A stretch of 64,000 bases of DNA from Neodiprion pinetum (Eukaryota; Arthropoda; Insecta; Hymenoptera; Diprionidae). Position 1 is the first letter of the stretch; each line of letters opens with the position of its first letter. This document shows, piece after piece, positions 20,625 through 33,520 of the stretch. A program made the position numbers and the translations under genes. The stretch is from the NCBI RefSeq assembly GCF_021155775.2, contig NC_060233.1, positions 35,433,077-35,497,076 on the forward strand, read 5' to 3'. Under the pieces are notes generated by a model. The model made no database searches. It was given only the letters and a program-made list of their open reading frames with translations, and was not told where the DNA came from.

Positions 20625-23376
20625 GCAACTATTCGTCCTCTAGATTTCATCGCACCAGAATTTCGATAATACAGAGTTACGTATAATATTATAATCAACG
20701 ATTGAGAAGGGTGTTTATTTATTGATAAGATACTTTATTTATCATATCGTTAAAGATTCGGACTATGCTCGTTTGTGTTCCAGTCAACATTACGAAGAAC
20801 TGCAAAAGTAACGCCTTCCGACACTTGACCCCGTGAATCTTGTATTTATAAGTTGATAGTGTGACACAGTCGAATGATAGCAGAAATTTACACTTCTGAA
20901 GAAAATTCTTGCGGGGAAAAACTCGTGGCTATCGAATATTTTTAATGGTTTTTACGCAGTTCTGTTGTTCACTATAAAACGTCTCTGCGGTTTCGAACTT
21001 TTCTGAGAGTTTACCTGGGGTTACACTAATCGAAAAAAATCACGGCAAAATTAAGATTGGAGATTTTTGGAAAATCTCTGATTTTTTCCGATATTTTTAG
21101 ACAGCCTTTGCATTCGGATCAGTCTAATATACATGACATATGTCTGCGTATTTGATAATTCCGGATAGTTGTCTGAAAAATAGTAACGTATCATTTCCAC
21201 GCGGAGCGCTCATCAAATATTTCGAAACCAAAGGTTGGTTGCCGGACAATTCGCTTTACACACGCAGGCGTTAGATAATTACACGATTTATATTTCCAAC
21301 AATTTATCGAAAGATTTCGTTGGTAGCCATTTTTTCAATATTTAAACCAGGATTTGCAAGATAGATAATTGTCATACAAAATTCGTATATAATGCGTCGT
21401 TGAACAATTGGTAAAAACACCCACATCTGTACCGAATTCCATTTCTGTTTCGACCTATAAACTATGGCGACATTCTCTGTTCTGGGAATCCAATTTAATT
21501 CCAAGAAATCAATATTCTGGTGGACGTAAGTCAATTTAAAGTAACGCTTGAGCGCAATGCGAATCTCATTGCGCCATGATCAACAATTACGCAAAATAAC
21601 AAATACGATTTAAATAGATATGGAATATGTCGTAACTGTAGCGAACCCTTTGGTGTGTAAAAATTTATCATGAGAATGTAAAAAATTTGATTTCGTTTAA
21701 AAGAACTATCATATTCGATGATCGACCGAAGTTCAAATTTGTCGCCCCAACTATTTAATTTGTCATATGGTGCCTGAAGTTTAAAATAGCTAACCTCTAT
21801 TATTTACACAATCAGATTGCAAATCTAGACTATCATCACAGTCGTATTTGCTAATCTCACAGAGCTAGACTTAATGGAAATACAATGTCCACTAATAATT
21901 AAAATTTTTACGTAGCAGATAGCAAATCAACCTATTATTTTTCAAACTCTGCGGTTTGATGCTCGTCGCTCCGGCCGATAACATACGAATATAAATAATT
22001 CCAATAACTGTTTCAGCCGTCGTTTACACACATTTTTAAAACAACAGCTTGAACTACCATTAACTTGCACTGAAATTCTCTACCCAATCTAAAAACTCCC
22101 AAATTTTCAGAATTTCCCAGAGTTTGGTAAGGAATCTCAGAGTACGATTCAAGGGTCTTTACCGCATTTTAGAAAAAAGGTTCTAAAAAAAATAAAGTTA
22201 CGGCAGCATGAGAATTGGTCATAAAACATTAAAAAATGATTTCATTTTGTCAATTGGAAAAAGGATAATCGACAGCTGCTCAATGAGTTCAATCAGCATT
22301 TCTTAATGATCGTCATCATATGTTGTCATTGCAATCTTCAGTAGGGAAATATTTTACTCCGCTGCCAGATGGCCTTATCGCGTTTGGCGTTCTGCGTCGT
22401 CGAATCGAAATACAAGTAGCTCGTCTCCGAGTGCCATACGCGGCTTGATCGCATTTTAATTACGTTTTGCTTATAATTTCATCCTTTCTCTGCATTCAAA
22501 ATAATTATGGTTAGTCGAATTTCCTGAAATATTGGCTGACATTTTTCTGCGATAAATAACTTCTATGTCAAATTTTATAAAATTGTGGATTTGAGAAAAA
22601 AAACCTTATCTGGAATCTTCTGAATCATTCGGAAAAGTTTCAATTAGCAGATTGAAATATCGATCGTCGCTTTTGTAATTAATCATCGACGAATTATAGC
22701 AGGTACACACTACAGGGTACCTCGTAATGTTTTCATTAGTCCAATTTACGTTGTCCTCATTTTCTGTTGACAATATCAGACCGCAACTGGGGGTCAATCC
22801 GCCATTAATTGGTCTTCGGATACCCGAGGGACAAAGCCATTTTGGTTCCCGACTAGTCTCTGACCTCGCAAAACGAACTTTTATTGGCAACTGACGAACG
22901 TCACGCATTCGTGACTCCGTCGCTACTTAATAGCGGCAATATATTTGAGGTATACCAACCCAAACTAGCATTGTGTCAGAAATATCGGTTATGGGGGTAG
23001 GGAATGTCTACGCAGAGCCATCGTCCATTCATCGTCGTCATATGTGCTTACTGAAAGTATATCTTGTAAACCAGAACAGAGATCTTCAAAGTAAATCTTC
23101 CAAGAACTGCTACGCGTGCATCAGAGTTACACTGTTTAACTTTTTTTTTTTTTTCCAACCATGCCTGTAAACACGTCGAGAAGCGTGAGAATTTGATCCG
23201 AAGATAATGCCTGAACCAGGTCACTCTTCGTCGCCAAAATTTAGCAGCTCCAACTTCCAACTACGGAATCGACAACGCTAAAGAAATTCTTGCCGAATCT
23301 TGAACCGTTCTTCTTGTATAATCTTTTCAATCAAGGATACACATATGTATGTACAGGCGAGTTTTACGACTGATTC
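20625..23376. other. Upstream flank of glycine-rich cluster, no gene
   Basis: Contains the duplicated block 21295-21900 and otherwise anonymous AT-rich DNA. A 100-codon minus-strand ORF at 22606-22908 has five Cys but no signal peptide, splice logic or recognised domain. Confidence 0.45.
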
Positions 23377-23530
23377 GGTAAACATTTTTTGACAGCAATC
23401 TTAATGGAGAGATTTAGATAAGCAGTATGCTAATTGCTCTAATTCTAATGCCGCAATAATATTATGTAATTATTCTTGGCAAACTTGAATTTCTTTACGA
23501 ACTACCGAAATAATGTACAATTTTTAACGT
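23377..23530. repeat. Relic flank of another glycine-rich gene copy
   Basis: Similar to 16600-16795, the DNA just 3' of the decayed paralogue. Shared strings include ATCTTAATGGAGArATTTAG, ATAAGCAGTA..CTAATTGC and GGCAAACT.GAATT..TTTACGAA. It marks one more lost or truncated duplicate. Confidence 0.6.
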
Positions 23531-23573
23531 AACGTCGTCCGCAAAGTCATTTTAATCAACGGCTAAATTTTAC

Positions 23574-23576
<3 letters not shown>

Positions 23577-23622
<46 letters not shown>
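23577..23622. repeat. CT dinucleotide microsatellite
   Basis: Uninterrupted (CT) repeat of 46 bases. Confidence 0.97.
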
Positions 23623-23626
<4 letters not shown>

Positions 23627-26600
23627 GACTGATTGCTTTTCTTCCTGTACTCGTTGCAATAGCGAGAATACGTGCTCAGCTTCAGTAATTGTAATTGCGT
23701 TAATTATTTTTTATCATTCAGCTCACTCCGCGGCTACTCGTCCTCGACTTTAGTTTAAGTTTGGTGTTCTGTAGTGCGGTTTTGGCACGTCCAAGACAAG
23801 CTGTTTGATTACTTGTTTAGCCCATTTCTACGAAAAGTGAAGATGGTTTGGCCTTATTTTTTCACTTCCTCTCTTTTATTTATACCTTTCGCGATGAAAT
23901 ATAGCGGCCTCTTACACCCACTGAAATTTTTTCATTACATTTTCGAATTTTTATCTCATTTCGTTATTTCACATCGCATAACTCCTAGACACATGATTGT
24001 TTCTTTTATACAACCATGTAATCAATCTATTCGTATTTTTGCTGTATAAAGTGAAATTCGCTCGAATGATACTTACCAAACTAGAAACAACGCTTCCCGT
24101 ATTCACACGAGGATGTCCTTACGTAGCACAAAAATCCAAGGAGCATCGATCTGTTTACGAATCGCGGTACCATTACAGCTAATTGATAATCAATTAACAC
24201 TCGCGAAATCTCCTCACTCCGTTTCGATTGAAACAGTTAAATGAATAACACATCGCTACGTCACGTGTACGCTGTAATTAAACGCAAGTTATTTCCTATA
24301 ACCAGTTACGTATGTTGGGGCAATCAGTTTCCACACATTAAACAACATAATCCGAAAATCATGTCACCTCAATCTTGGGAAACAGTTGTAGCAAAGACCT
24401 TCGACTTTTAGGAAGTGTTTGGTGTACAATCTTGCCTCGGCACTCGGATATCTGCGGTTTGCCTAAAATATCGGTTTTCATTAAAGGATGTGCACGCGCT
24501 CGTTCAACTTCCATCACAGACGGCGCGTCTTACGGCTTGTTTGACTTGTGACGTCCGGCGAATCTAATATATACATAAATACTGTCGTCGGAAATCAATT
24601 TCAATGCTAAATCCATGCGAAAAGTTATAAAAGATCGAGCGTGAATGAATACAAGTATGAACTTGATATTTAAGCCGCGACACCCATTTTTGGCACGACA
24701 CTTTCGGCCGGCCAAGTTGCTCAAGCGTAGACGGAACTTCACTGCCGCTTGGAAGTAAATGGCAATATGTATTCGCTCCAGTGTATCTATAACTGGCAAG
24801 CCAAACTGAACAACCTCACCATAAGCCGTTCGGCTGAAAATTAAAACGGATTGTGCGAGTGTGCGTGTCGCTGTGCATGTTTTGAAACGAAGTAATTAGA
24901 AGCCTCATTTTTTACCACACGTCTTTCCACGCGTCAATGGTATGTGCTGTTCATTGTGCTCAAGACTCGACATACGATACAATTGATAAACTCAATATAA
25001 AATAAAACAGTTAACGTGTACTCGGTGATTTTAAAAGGCTGGCTTGAATATTCACGATCGTCATCACGATGACAGACGTCAGCTAGATTTTTCGCGTTCA
25101 AGTATCGAGGTTCGTAAGAATCATAAAATTAACCAACTGCAATACCTAGGGTGGAAAATTCACTTCAAACTTGCGGCGTTTGTGAGTTGCAGAAGAAAAA
25201 AATCGACCTTACGAAGCAGATACTTGATTAATTGCAAGCTGCGCGGAGTCTCTTGACTTGCAGACAACTTTGCCTGCAAACTTATGAGACGCCGACACCG
25301 GAGGGTCAGATTTGTTTTAAACTGGCATACCTATTGCTTTCTTATCTAATCCGGCGATAATGTAAACGCTTAACGAGTCTCGTTCGATTCGTTATTGATT
25401 CTCCGAATTTTCAATGGACTCGTTTCACATTTTTCTAAAGAAGCAGAAAAGAAATGAACGAATGCTACCTACTATACAGCTTTGGAAGAGAAATATTCAT
25501 CTGCGGTTAGTTAAGTGTAAACTTAGCTCGAAAGAAAGGAAAACTGGGCAAGTTCAGAATTTCGGGAATGAGTTGTAACTAAATATTTGGCGTAAAATAG
25601 AAAGAAAGAAAAAAAAAAGCAGTCAATGCGTGGATCAATTGCATATTAATAGACCTTTTAACGCCTGGTACGCGTCTGTTGTAATTGTTTTACCACGCAC
25701 TTTTCATTAAGCATGTTGAACTTCTCACGTCTGCAGTGACACCTACGCACTTACTGCTAATCGTAAGTTACGTTGTGCTTGTACCTCAGTAACAGTTGGG
25801 AAGCGAAGTCAAGTGGATCTCCGCGTTCTCTTGGACACCGCGACTCTAATTAGCGCAAGTGAGCCGCGACGTTTCGTCGTCGTGGATAATGCTTCCATGA
25901 TTGACGGTATTCGTGTGACGGAATCGTTCGTTGTGAGCGTCGCGGATGATCAATGAAGAACCACAAGTAGCAGGACTCGGAAAGGCGTGTGCTGGCAGTT
26001 TTATTACCGAGAGAAACTTGTTTCCGAGGCATGAAGAAATTGGTGGAAAAAAAAATTACCCGGCTACGCATCCCAGGCGACCCTGAGGTTTCATTGCACC
26101 AGGGAATCCCATCCTTTTTCATACCATTTCGAATTCGTAAACTCAGTTCGTTGAACAGAGTTATATTTTACACGCCTCGATTCGAATGTTAAGGTTACAT
26201 CGGACCAGAAATAGATTGTGTATTATAAAATAATCCGTTCTTTGTTCTGGGAAAATTATTGGTTTTTCTTTGCCCCAACTTTTGCTACGTGATGTTTATC
26301 TAGTTTGCTAATTCATTTTTAAGTGATTCTCAAGGTCGATTTCGCAAGCTTGGGTAAACTGTAACAATGAAACTTCTCTTGTTCAATGCTCGATTATGGA
26401 TCCGGATAACTTTTACTTATTTAATTTTTTCTTCATTTCTCGTCACTTCTCATATCTCCGTTCGCAATGAAACACGCCAGCAGCTTTTATCGATCTTTCG
26501 TCCTTTCATGTTGAAACTGATCTTCGTAGTGACATTTGAAAAAATATTTACTTCAATTTCCATCACGAAATCTATCCGCGAACAATTATTTTATTCTTTG

Positions 26601-29284
26601 CGACTCGTTAACGCAATATACTATTCGTACATTTTACGATCTCCTGATATTTTCAAAAAGCAACATCGTTAAACCTTACGTATATGATGTCGTGTAAAAA
26701 CTTGTAGAATTGCAAAATAAATGGATATTGCATTTAACTATGAGTAGCGTTAGGTATCAGCTGTGAGGACGATGTGAATAAACAATCTTCTCATAATGTA
26801 TTAAAAGCACTTTAAGTTTCTCAGGCTGACTATGAGATAAATACGTTGATCGAACATGCTGAATCACGCGTGTGGTTCTATTGAGAAAAATAATGCAGTT
26901 TATTGAAAAATTGCCCCTACTGAGGAAAATTCCATTCGTTTAAAGTTACCAAGACATACCAAATGCAAAACGATTTTTTGGTGTCAAATCCTTGATAATA
27001 CATTGCATGGTTCAAAGATAGTATCTGAAAGTCCTGCCGGTTTTAAATTATATCTTTATATTTCAATTGCATTTTTATGGATCAAAAAATCTTCGAAGAT
27101 CAAAATGGAATTATTCAAACTAACCAAGAGTGAATCAGCAAGACGAATTTATCTTGCAGGCTTGTGCGTAATGACACCTATTATTATACTGGTAAAATTT
27201 TTCCACATTTGGATGACATTTTCTTAACCGTGCGATAATGTATATGGATTCTGAGTTCTAGGTATTTATAGCTGCCACGTGTTGATAGAATTGTTATTTA
27301 TTGTAACGCTTCGTTTGGACTGTAGCCAACTATCTCCAAATAATAACGATTTCCTTCCCGTGCTCGAGGTGTTGTTGGTTTCACGCTAGGTTTGTGAAGT
27401 GTAGATGTATTCTTTCCTACGAATACTTTAATAACCCATAAGCTAAAAACAGTTTTGGTTTCTAGGCTATCCGAATAATATATGGTACACAGACTACATG
27501 CGGCAACTGATGACGAGAATTTAGCATATACGAACAGAATGTTTAATGAAATTTTACAGAGTAGAAGTTCAGGTGTATCTTCCAATTCCCAAGGCTAGTC
27601 TCGACTCGATATAGTTTTTCAAAAAATATCGTTTCAACTTTTACCTCAATTCGCGTCACTTGTAAGCATTGTCTGATGCAAATTCGTAACGTTGATCCTG
27701 TTCTCAAAAAAGAAAATAAAAGATTATTGGACCACAGGAGTGTTAGAGTAATGGAGCTTGATTCGAATAACATTTTCGTCACTATTGGAGAACCCTTGCA
27801 ATCGTATTTAAGTATCGGATGTAAGTCGCGCTTACTTGTAGACCACTGGACTATTCGATACGTAAGTAATACTGACTTATTCACTATTTAAGTGCTGGGC
27901 ATAAGTTCTACGCATTTGTAACACACTTTTTACCGGCTTCGTCTTCTCTCGTTAGGTCACGCGTTATTCCCTGGTAGTAGTGGATACCACTTTCGAATGG
28001 TTCGAAACTGAGATCGAGCTCGTCACTCGACTTCGTAATTCCACCATACCAGTCTTCCGCTGGTAGCCTAACCGTAACGTTACCGTTTAATATTCAAGTG
28101 ACGATAGAATTGCGGGTGAAGCTTAAATCGTTTTACAGCGCTGTCAAAAACCGGGGTAAGTCGAAAGCTGGCTGCTCTGGGATAGGAGAAAATATATCGC
28201 TCTTGCAGCATTCCGAACTTCTGCTATTCTGCAAAACTTCACCGTTATTTCGGTCTATTTCTATCGAACTCTCTTCACAGAGTTCCTCGCTACAAGCACC
28301 GTCTTAATAGTAGTAATATTCTAATTTCGTGTCTTCCTAAGAATCCCTGCATTACCAATGTAACGCGCGTCACATCTTAGAGTTGGGATAATTCGAAATA
28401 CCTTGTTCATACATTTTCAAGGATCGTTCCACGGCTACTTCCATCTCGAAGTTACCGTTGATTCAGGTGTTTTATTCAGTCCGTTAATAAGCGGCTTCGC
28501 CGAGCGATGCGTAAATCTATACGTATGCTCGAAGCTTATTCGTAAATTATCCAAAATCGTCCCAACGTTCATACGTATATACTTCTTACTCTTAGTATTC
28601 TCGTCAGAAAGGTCGATACAGCTTCAGTTGGCAATTGACTTGCCTTGCCCGAGGACTAACATGCGCGCGCCTATGAATTTAAAAAAAAATTATTTACGCA
28701 TTCCTCCTATCGATCACTATGACACACGTGTACAAAGAGTTACGTAAGCGGTAGAAAATCGTTTTGAGCTAGTTTGCACCACTTGTGGTGATCGTGCACA
28801 ATAAAATCGAGAGGTGAATTTGAAAAAGGCTGCAATTGCCATTTTTCAATTCTCCTCTTCAATTCGTCTCAGATTATTTGAGATGCCTCTTGGCCGTCTC
28901 CGTAAAACTTTGAATGAAAATATCTTCATGTTTCAGCATCTCACCGCGGTAGCAAAGCTTGCGTGGATGGCGGAAACCGATAAGCAAAGAAATCACCGCA
29001 GCTTCTGCATTATCTGAAGTATCATTAGCAACGTTGATGGATCATGGCGCGAGTTAGACCGGAAGCAAGAATCGAGGTCTAAGCTGGCTCGTTGTGAAGA
29101 AAATACAATTATAAATCATAAATACATTTTCTATGCAACATGGACATCGATCCTGAGTATGTTGACAGTGATATTTGCATAATATATGCGGATACCGAAC
29201 GTTGAAGAATTGTACAAACAAAACCTCTCTACTGCGGAAGAACCATAAAAATTCATATCGATCGAACAGCGGCCATCAGCGTAA
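23623..29284. other. Intergenic, no supported gene
   Basis: About 5.6 kb of AT-rich DNA. Open frames of 60-114 codons occur on both strands (for example at 26367-26672, 27543-27884 and 28403-28747). They lack conserved motifs and convincing splice partners, so I do not call them. The right end is the 5' flank of the Methuselah-like receptor. Confidence 0.4.
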
Positions 29285-31668
29285 ATGATCGGCGGTCGAG
29301 TGTTTCTTGCGGTGATTTACGCGATGGCTTTTGTGTCGGGGAGAGCCGAAGTCGACGGGTTCAGGGAATCCTGTCCGTCAAACGCCATTGTCAATTTGTC
29401 CAGACGGAAGTCGATGTCTCCGGGGTTGACGAAAGATTCGAGCGACATCAATTTGCCGAACGCAACGCGTCCCGAGGATCGGATAACAGTCGGATGCCTG
29501 TGTGACTTTAAAACGTGCTTGAAACTTTGTTGTCCGCTGGAAAAGGCATGGTACGAACAAAGCTGTGTGGAGGATGATACCGTTTACATTTTCCCTGAAA
29601 TAAAAACTCTCATCGACGATGGGCAGAAGAACCTGACGCTGCAGGATTTTCACATCGTCCCTGATTATCCTTGCGGTTTTGGCTGGGCGACGCTGGATGT
29701 GCTGGAAAATTTCTACGCTTTTCCCAACGGTTCGATTTATACGCCGGATTTTTACGGAAGTAAATCTCACGGATTTGACAATTACTGCCTTTTACGGAAT
29801 CCAAATTCTTCCGTATATTTGGCGGTGGTATGTTACCCTAAAGCCAGCATGAACTACTGGGACACCATTTGTTGGTCAATCCAATTTATCATAATTTTGG
29901 CAGTATTCGTTTGCTACACCATAGTACCTGAACTGAGGACTTTTCATGGAATGATAGTTCGCTCCTATATCGCCGCCTACGTTGGACTCTACCTCGGTGC
30001 CTTGGGAATAATGATTACAAATGGGTTAAGAGACTATGTCCAGCTGAATATCCTGAGTGGTAAAATAATTATTATCGCATCTTATATTTAATTGACGCTT
30101 CCGAGTGTCAATTTTAAAGTGTTCGTCACGAAACCTTGGATGCAAATCGTGATACATGGATGCGTAATTTACGATCTAGGCTCCTTAGTGGTATTTATAA
30201 ACGTGGCTTGCAAGCATTCGTGAATCACTCACTGCAGTTTCAGAATTTATACATATAAAATTTCAAATCAATCTCCGATATATACCATCTTTGCCGGAGA
30301 AACTCAAACTTCTTCTTCATTATTATTATAATTTTTTTCTAATTTTTTTTACCTTCATATGTTTCAGAAAATGAATAAATTCTTTCTCAAAAATTTACGT
30401 TGCATCTATTCATTTACTATTTTCAATTTACACGAAATCATTTTCTCATACAAAATATTCTTCAGGTATTTAAGAACGTCATAAAATACTGAATTAGCAT
30501 GTAAGTCTTTACATTACGAGTACAACTTTAATTAGTAATTCCTATTGTACAAAGTACAAAATGTACTTAGAGACTGCCCATCCCTGGTCTGATCAATCAG
30601 CAGGTGGTAGAATCGGCGGAGCTTTATTGTTGAATAAGCATGATTTTTGTTTCAGAAATTGTCGTACAATATTGTGACATCGCCAGCGTCCTTTGGCTGA
30701 ACGTGATGAGCGTTAATATTTGGAGAACGTTTCGGTAAGTAATCCGTAAATGTTTGAGGAGTGTGTTGCAATATCGTTCATAACTTTCGTCGATATGGTT
30801 TGACAAACCTTTTTCATTTCTCGACTAGCGCAATGGTCGAAAATAATAATCGAATTTCAAAAGTTTTCACTTGTTGCAGAAGCGTGAAGTCTGCCGACTC
30901 CAATGTAGATCAGCGTAACCAGAAAAAATTCGTCCTTTGCATGATCTACGCTTGGGGAACACCGGCTGTTATTGTTTTGAGTTCCGTAGCTGTAATGCGC
31001 TACGTCCCGTATTTTCACAATGAAATATTTGGTAAGTACGAATGATGATCGACCAAATGTCTATGAGATTTGAATAAATTCAAATTTATCCCGCGACTAT
31101 CTAACTCTTTTTCTCGGTTCACAGGCCTGACTTTTACCTGGTGGACCAGCTTGACTTTCAGCAGCGTCGTTTATATGTGCAACACGTTGTTGTACATCGT
31201 CACTGTGATTACGATAAAGCGACAGAAGAAGGACACGGCGCTACTGACTATCGACGTTAACAAACATCACGAAACCACTAACCAATGGTATGTTGGAAAA
31301 TTGAAATTTATTTCGCAAGTTTGAAATGTCATCAATTCTTTCCATCCTACGCCAGTTTGGCGAGATAAAGCCAGTATCGATTGTTTCGTTTCAGGTGTAG
31401 AACGTACGTGAAATTGTTGACAATAATGACAGGTCATATGGGAGGTTTCACAGTGGTCTGGGCCGTTTGTATAATTTGGCCGACACCAGCGTTGATTCAC
31501 TCTTTTACCACGTTAGGAATGGTGCAAAGCGTTTTCATATTCGCGCTTTTCCTTTGGCAGGACCATATGAAACGCGCGATTTCAAAACAGCTATGTATAA
31601 GGGTGCAGCGTTTGCGAAACTTTTTCGTCAGAAGTAAACCAAGGATTACAACTGATTGTGAGAGTTGA
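29285..31668 (+). CDS. Methuselah-like G-protein-coupled receptor
   Basis: An insect-type class-B-related GPCR. Exons 29285-30059, 30656-30734, 30880-31031, 31125-31287 and 31395-31668 join in phase (phases 1, 2, 1, 2) to give 480 residues. Residues 1-21 are a signal peptide. The ectodomain (to about residue 190) has the Cys-rich pattern of Methuselah proteins (VGCLCDFKTCLKLCCP, CVEDD, PDYPCGFG, NYCL, AVVCYP) and N-glycosylation sequons. Seven membrane segments follow: TICWSIQFIIILAVFVCY, IVRSYIAAYVGLYLGALGIM, CDIASVLWLNVMSVNIWRTF, FVLCMIYAWGTPAVIVLSSV, TSLTFSSVVYMCNTLLYIVT, VKLLTIMTGHMGGFTVVWAV and LIHSFTTLGMVQSVFIFALF. The cytoplasmic tail is short. Family members are known from stress-resistance and lifespan work in flies; the ligand of this one is unknown. 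Confidence 0.93.
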
Positions 31669-32893
31669 ACAATATCAATTACGATAGCTTTAAATGCCGC
31701 ACAAACTGTCGTATTAACAATCGATAACAATATGCACGCGTGTACTTTACGTGGGTATAAAAAAGATGCTTGATTCGCAGTAGTTGAGAGAACTGCGGTG
31801 TTGAGTCAAGTTTAATGTCATCAATGTCATTCTGCAGTAGCTGGTGTTGCAGAAATACTGGTGCGACAATAATACGACTCTTGTGTTACAATTTCAATGA
31901 TTAACCATGTTCACATTTCACTATTACGTGAAATGTGACCTCTGGTGGAAGACATGTGGTCGATAAAAAAAATTCGTAAATACGAACAACAACCTAACAT
32001 TAAGACCATTTGGTCGAAGAGCAGTGTTATTTCTTTTCAAACAATACGTGTCTACAAATAAACACGCTAAAAGGATTAAACGTATTCACGGTAACATTAT
32101 ACGTTGTTGTGAATGTGTGACGTAATACGTAAAAATTTGCACAATCACATACGTTAGCCATTGGGCTATAAGTGCGTTGTATTGTGCGTTGCCTGTTTCT
32201 ACGAAATGTTCTTACGTCAGCTTTGAATGTGATTAACTTTAATATGATAAGTATGAAAATCATTTCCAAATTTACTCAGCTTGTGTGGTAGATCTACTCT
32301 ATTTATCAGTATTTCCGCTCAGATTAACTGAACGGTTGATTAGTGTGTAGGAAAATAAATCATAATATGTATACGTTAAAACTAGTCACATGGATTGTTC
32401 GAAAGCTCGATTAAAATTAAAGAAGTTAGCAGTCCAGTAGAGCCTCGATAGTTTAACTACACTTTGTCGTCGTAATTTTTCATATTCTTATGAATTAGTT
32501 ATGCTCTTCGATCTTCAATAAACACCCAACTAGTCGGATGTTTACATTTTTTTTTAATTGATCATGTTCTGGGCTCTGGACTATTTTTTACTACTGTTAC
32601 ACCACGAGTCTGATGTGAAGAGCAGAAATGATCGAGAATTGACTGTATTAAGTAACGCTATTTAAATTGTATTTATTATGATGCTTCTTTTTAATATCAA
32701 GAACGATGAAGTACGGTGCAGACTACGAAATTCTTTGAACATAATGGATCACTATTCGTGATATCTTACAATAAATGGGAATTTCTATATTTATCATTAC
32801 AAGTGTTCACGTATAGAAGACACGTTTCTTAACTTCCAAAATCACGTTTTTACCACATGATAACTACCTGTTTATGAATTCCGTGGACATACA
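31669..32893. other. Intergenic between GPCR and MRPS28
   Basis: AT-rich, no gene. It includes a perfect 11-bp stem hairpin at 31911-31938. Confidence 0.5.
31911..31938. repeat. Small perfect inverted repeat
   Basis: TCACATTTCAC, six-base loop TATTAC, then GTGAAATGTGA. Function unknown. Confidence 0.8.
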
Positions 32894-32895
32894 TA

Positions 32896-33188
32896 CAGAG
32901 CGTCCGATTTCAACTTGGACAGCTGAATAAGTGAAAAAATTGCAGCCAATCGAAAAAGGTTCCAAATAAAATTTGTTGGGTATCGAGGGGTTGACCCAAC
33001 TATGATCTTTATTTTGGCATTGACCTTCATTTTTAAGGTTATTTGAAAGTCAATTTGTGTTTTTCAAATGAAAACCCCTATTGGCATGGGTCAGCCTATC
33101 GACACCCAATAACTTTTATTTGAAACATTTTTTGATTGGCTTGCAATTTTTTGTTATTCAGCTATCTAAGTTAAAATGAGATACCCTG
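32896..33188. mobile_element. MITE-like element with about 105-bp terminal inverted repeats
   Basis: A 293-bp non-coding element. The left end CAGAGCGTCCGATTTCAACT and the right end (reverse complement) CAGGGTATCTCATTTTAACT begin inverted repeats that run about 105 bp with mismatches. Both continue through AGCTGAATAA, TTGCA.GCCAATC, AAATAAAA and TTGGGTrTCGA. TA dinucleotides directly flank both ends (32894-32895 and 33189-33190), as in Tc1/mariner-type insertions. There is no ORF, so it is non-autonomous. Confidence 0.8.
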
Positions 33189-33385
33189 TATTTTGTACAA
33201 TCTGTTTAGTGGTCTCCGTGCTCTCAGATATATTTTTCATTGACGTCTTGATCAGCATCAGATAAACAATATTGAGCGAATATGTGTAGATACCAGCATG
33301 TATCTTGCATGTATCAATTTTCATGCGCTATCTTACGGTGGAAATTGAAACTATTTCGAGGAATCCAGTTTCGACAATGCAGCGA

Positions 33386-33408
33386 CTATCTATCTATCTG
33401 TCTGTCCA
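33386..33408. repeat. CTAT/CTGT tetranucleotide repeat
   Basis: A short run of CTAT and CTGT units about 110 bp upstream of the MRPS28 start. Confidence 0.8.
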
Positions 33409-33520
33409 TCACGTGAAATTAGTGGGATCGAACGCCGCCAGGTGACAGAGAGCAGACGCTTTTTGGAGTTTGTCTTCTGAAGCATAACCTAACATCGTTA
33501 ACCGCACTTAATTCGCCGAA

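Noticed and set aside
22606..22908. 100-residue minus-strand ORF with five cysteines
   Set aside because: No signal peptide, no recognisable domain and no convincing splice partner.
26367..26672. 101-residue ORF with a hydrophobic N-terminus
   Set aside because: Composition matches chance translation of T-rich DNA, with no family resemblance.
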